A DNA stretch of 64,000 nucleotides. Origin: Lingula anatina. Its lineage: Eukaryota > Brachiopoda > Lingulata > Lingulida > Lingulidae. The notes beneath the pieces were generated by a model. That model was given only the letters and a program-made list of their open reading frames with translations, did no database searches and was not told where the DNA came from. Both the position numbers and the translations under genes were made by a program. Each line of letters starts with the position of its first letter. The stretch's first letter is position 1. This document shows, in pieces, positions 63,801 through 64,000 of this stretch. Where the stretch lies: the NCBI RefSeq assembly GCF_001039355.2, contig NW_019774547.1, positions 62,001-126,000 of the forward strand, in the 5' to 3' direction.

Positions 63801-64000
63801 CTGGCTATGGGCCTGCCTTTAATAAACCTAACTGGCCAAGAGAGTAACAATGTCAAGTTATAACTAAAAGTTCAGTGAAATGAGGAAATTATGGAAAATT
63901 TGGGACTTTTACTTCCATCTAGGAATGGGGCACATCGCCAAATGCAAATTCAATTTATCCAATTCATTGTATATACATATTTAACTTTCAAAAGCATAGT
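54841..64000 (+). CDS. 5' part of an unrecognised plus-strand gene, cut by the window edge
   Basis: A likely non-coding first exon ends at 54924 (donor gtaagt). Exon 2 is 59759-59821 (acceptor tttcag; donor gtaaga) and contains the first in-frame ATG at 59782 (context aacATG, A at -3). Exon 3 is 61331-61443 (acceptor gtag; donor gtattg). Joined, the coding part gives 51 residues: MSAAVVENPTEEN, then GFTVDLGSRLAIFEQQEQ, then GDFGRPPIGRTKNRGFRMFQ, ending in phase 0. The phases fit and the peptide looks like real coding sequence, but I do not recognise the family. Further exons must lie beyond the right edge. The first exon also holds a 24-codon upstream ORF (54847-54921). Confidence 0.6.
54925..59758 (+). 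other. Intron 1 of the unrecognised plus-strand gene
   Basis: About 4.8 kb between the 5' UTR exon and the exon with the start codon. No further exon, RNA gene or clear repeat was recognised. Confidence 0.45.
61444..64000 (+). other. Intron 3 of the unrecognised gene, to the window edge
   Basis: No additional exon was identified in the last 2.5 kb. A possible small inverted-repeat element occurs near 63675-63825. The short open frames in this stretch show no domain. Confidence 0.4.
63675..63825. repeat. Possible small inverted-repeat element
   Basis: The left end reads tttaaaggagaaggcctata and the right end ggctatgggcctgccttta; each is roughly the complement of the other. Internally, G-runs on the left face C-runs on the right (gggggagggggg and gacccccc). 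The exact ends and target duplication are unclear. Confidence 0.5.

Overview
The window is nuclear DNA of an invertebrate animal. It is visibly AT-rich, with spliced genes (short exons, GT-AG introns), many microsatellites, several small inverted-repeat transposons and one assembly gap (Ns, 1712-2389). The genes are conserved across animals. Nothing here fixes the phylum; a lophotrochozoan or a non-vertebrate deuterostome would both fit, and this is inference.

Layout, left to right. (1) 1-4999, + strand: the 3' seven-eighths or so of a ZCCHC17/pNO40 gene (S1 domain, CCHC zinc knuckle, lysine-rich tail), entering from the left edge. (2) 9464-18161, - strand: a complete ten-exon gene for an A1CF/RBM46/RBM47-family protein (three RRMs, an RG-rich stretch, a DND1/A1CF-type dsRBD-like domain), convergent with ZCCHC17. 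(3) 18162-20521: intergenic, with the promoter of the RRM gene, a 128-bp MITE and a 150-bp hairpin. (4) 20522-54403, - strand: a complete CABIN1 orthologue. I reconstructed 43 coding exons whose phases all agree and whose coding length is 7290 nt (2429 residues plus stop). (5) 37897-39546, + strand: a single-exon class A GPCR of 549 residues with aminergic, histamine H3/H4-like signature residues, lying antisense inside an 11.5-kb CABIN1 intron. (6) 54404-54840: a short divergent promoter region. (7) 54841-64000, + strand: the 5' end of an unrecognised gene (non-coding first exon, then two coding exons), leaving by the right edge.

How they work together: CABIN1 is a nuclear TPR scaffold (HIRA histone-chaperone complex; calcineurin and MEF2 partner in vertebrates), and the two flanking genes encode RNA-binding proteins. 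They look like neighbouring housekeeping genes rather than a pathway cluster.

The most interesting structure outside the genes is a set of compact inverted-repeat elements in introns and intergenic DNA: two with perfect 9-bp target-site duplications (19282-19427 and 46542-46926), a 1.2-kb composite foldback element with a second palindrome nested inside it (31841-33046), a second copy of the same family beside the assembly gap (2390-2620), and a 169-bp element at 52336-52504.
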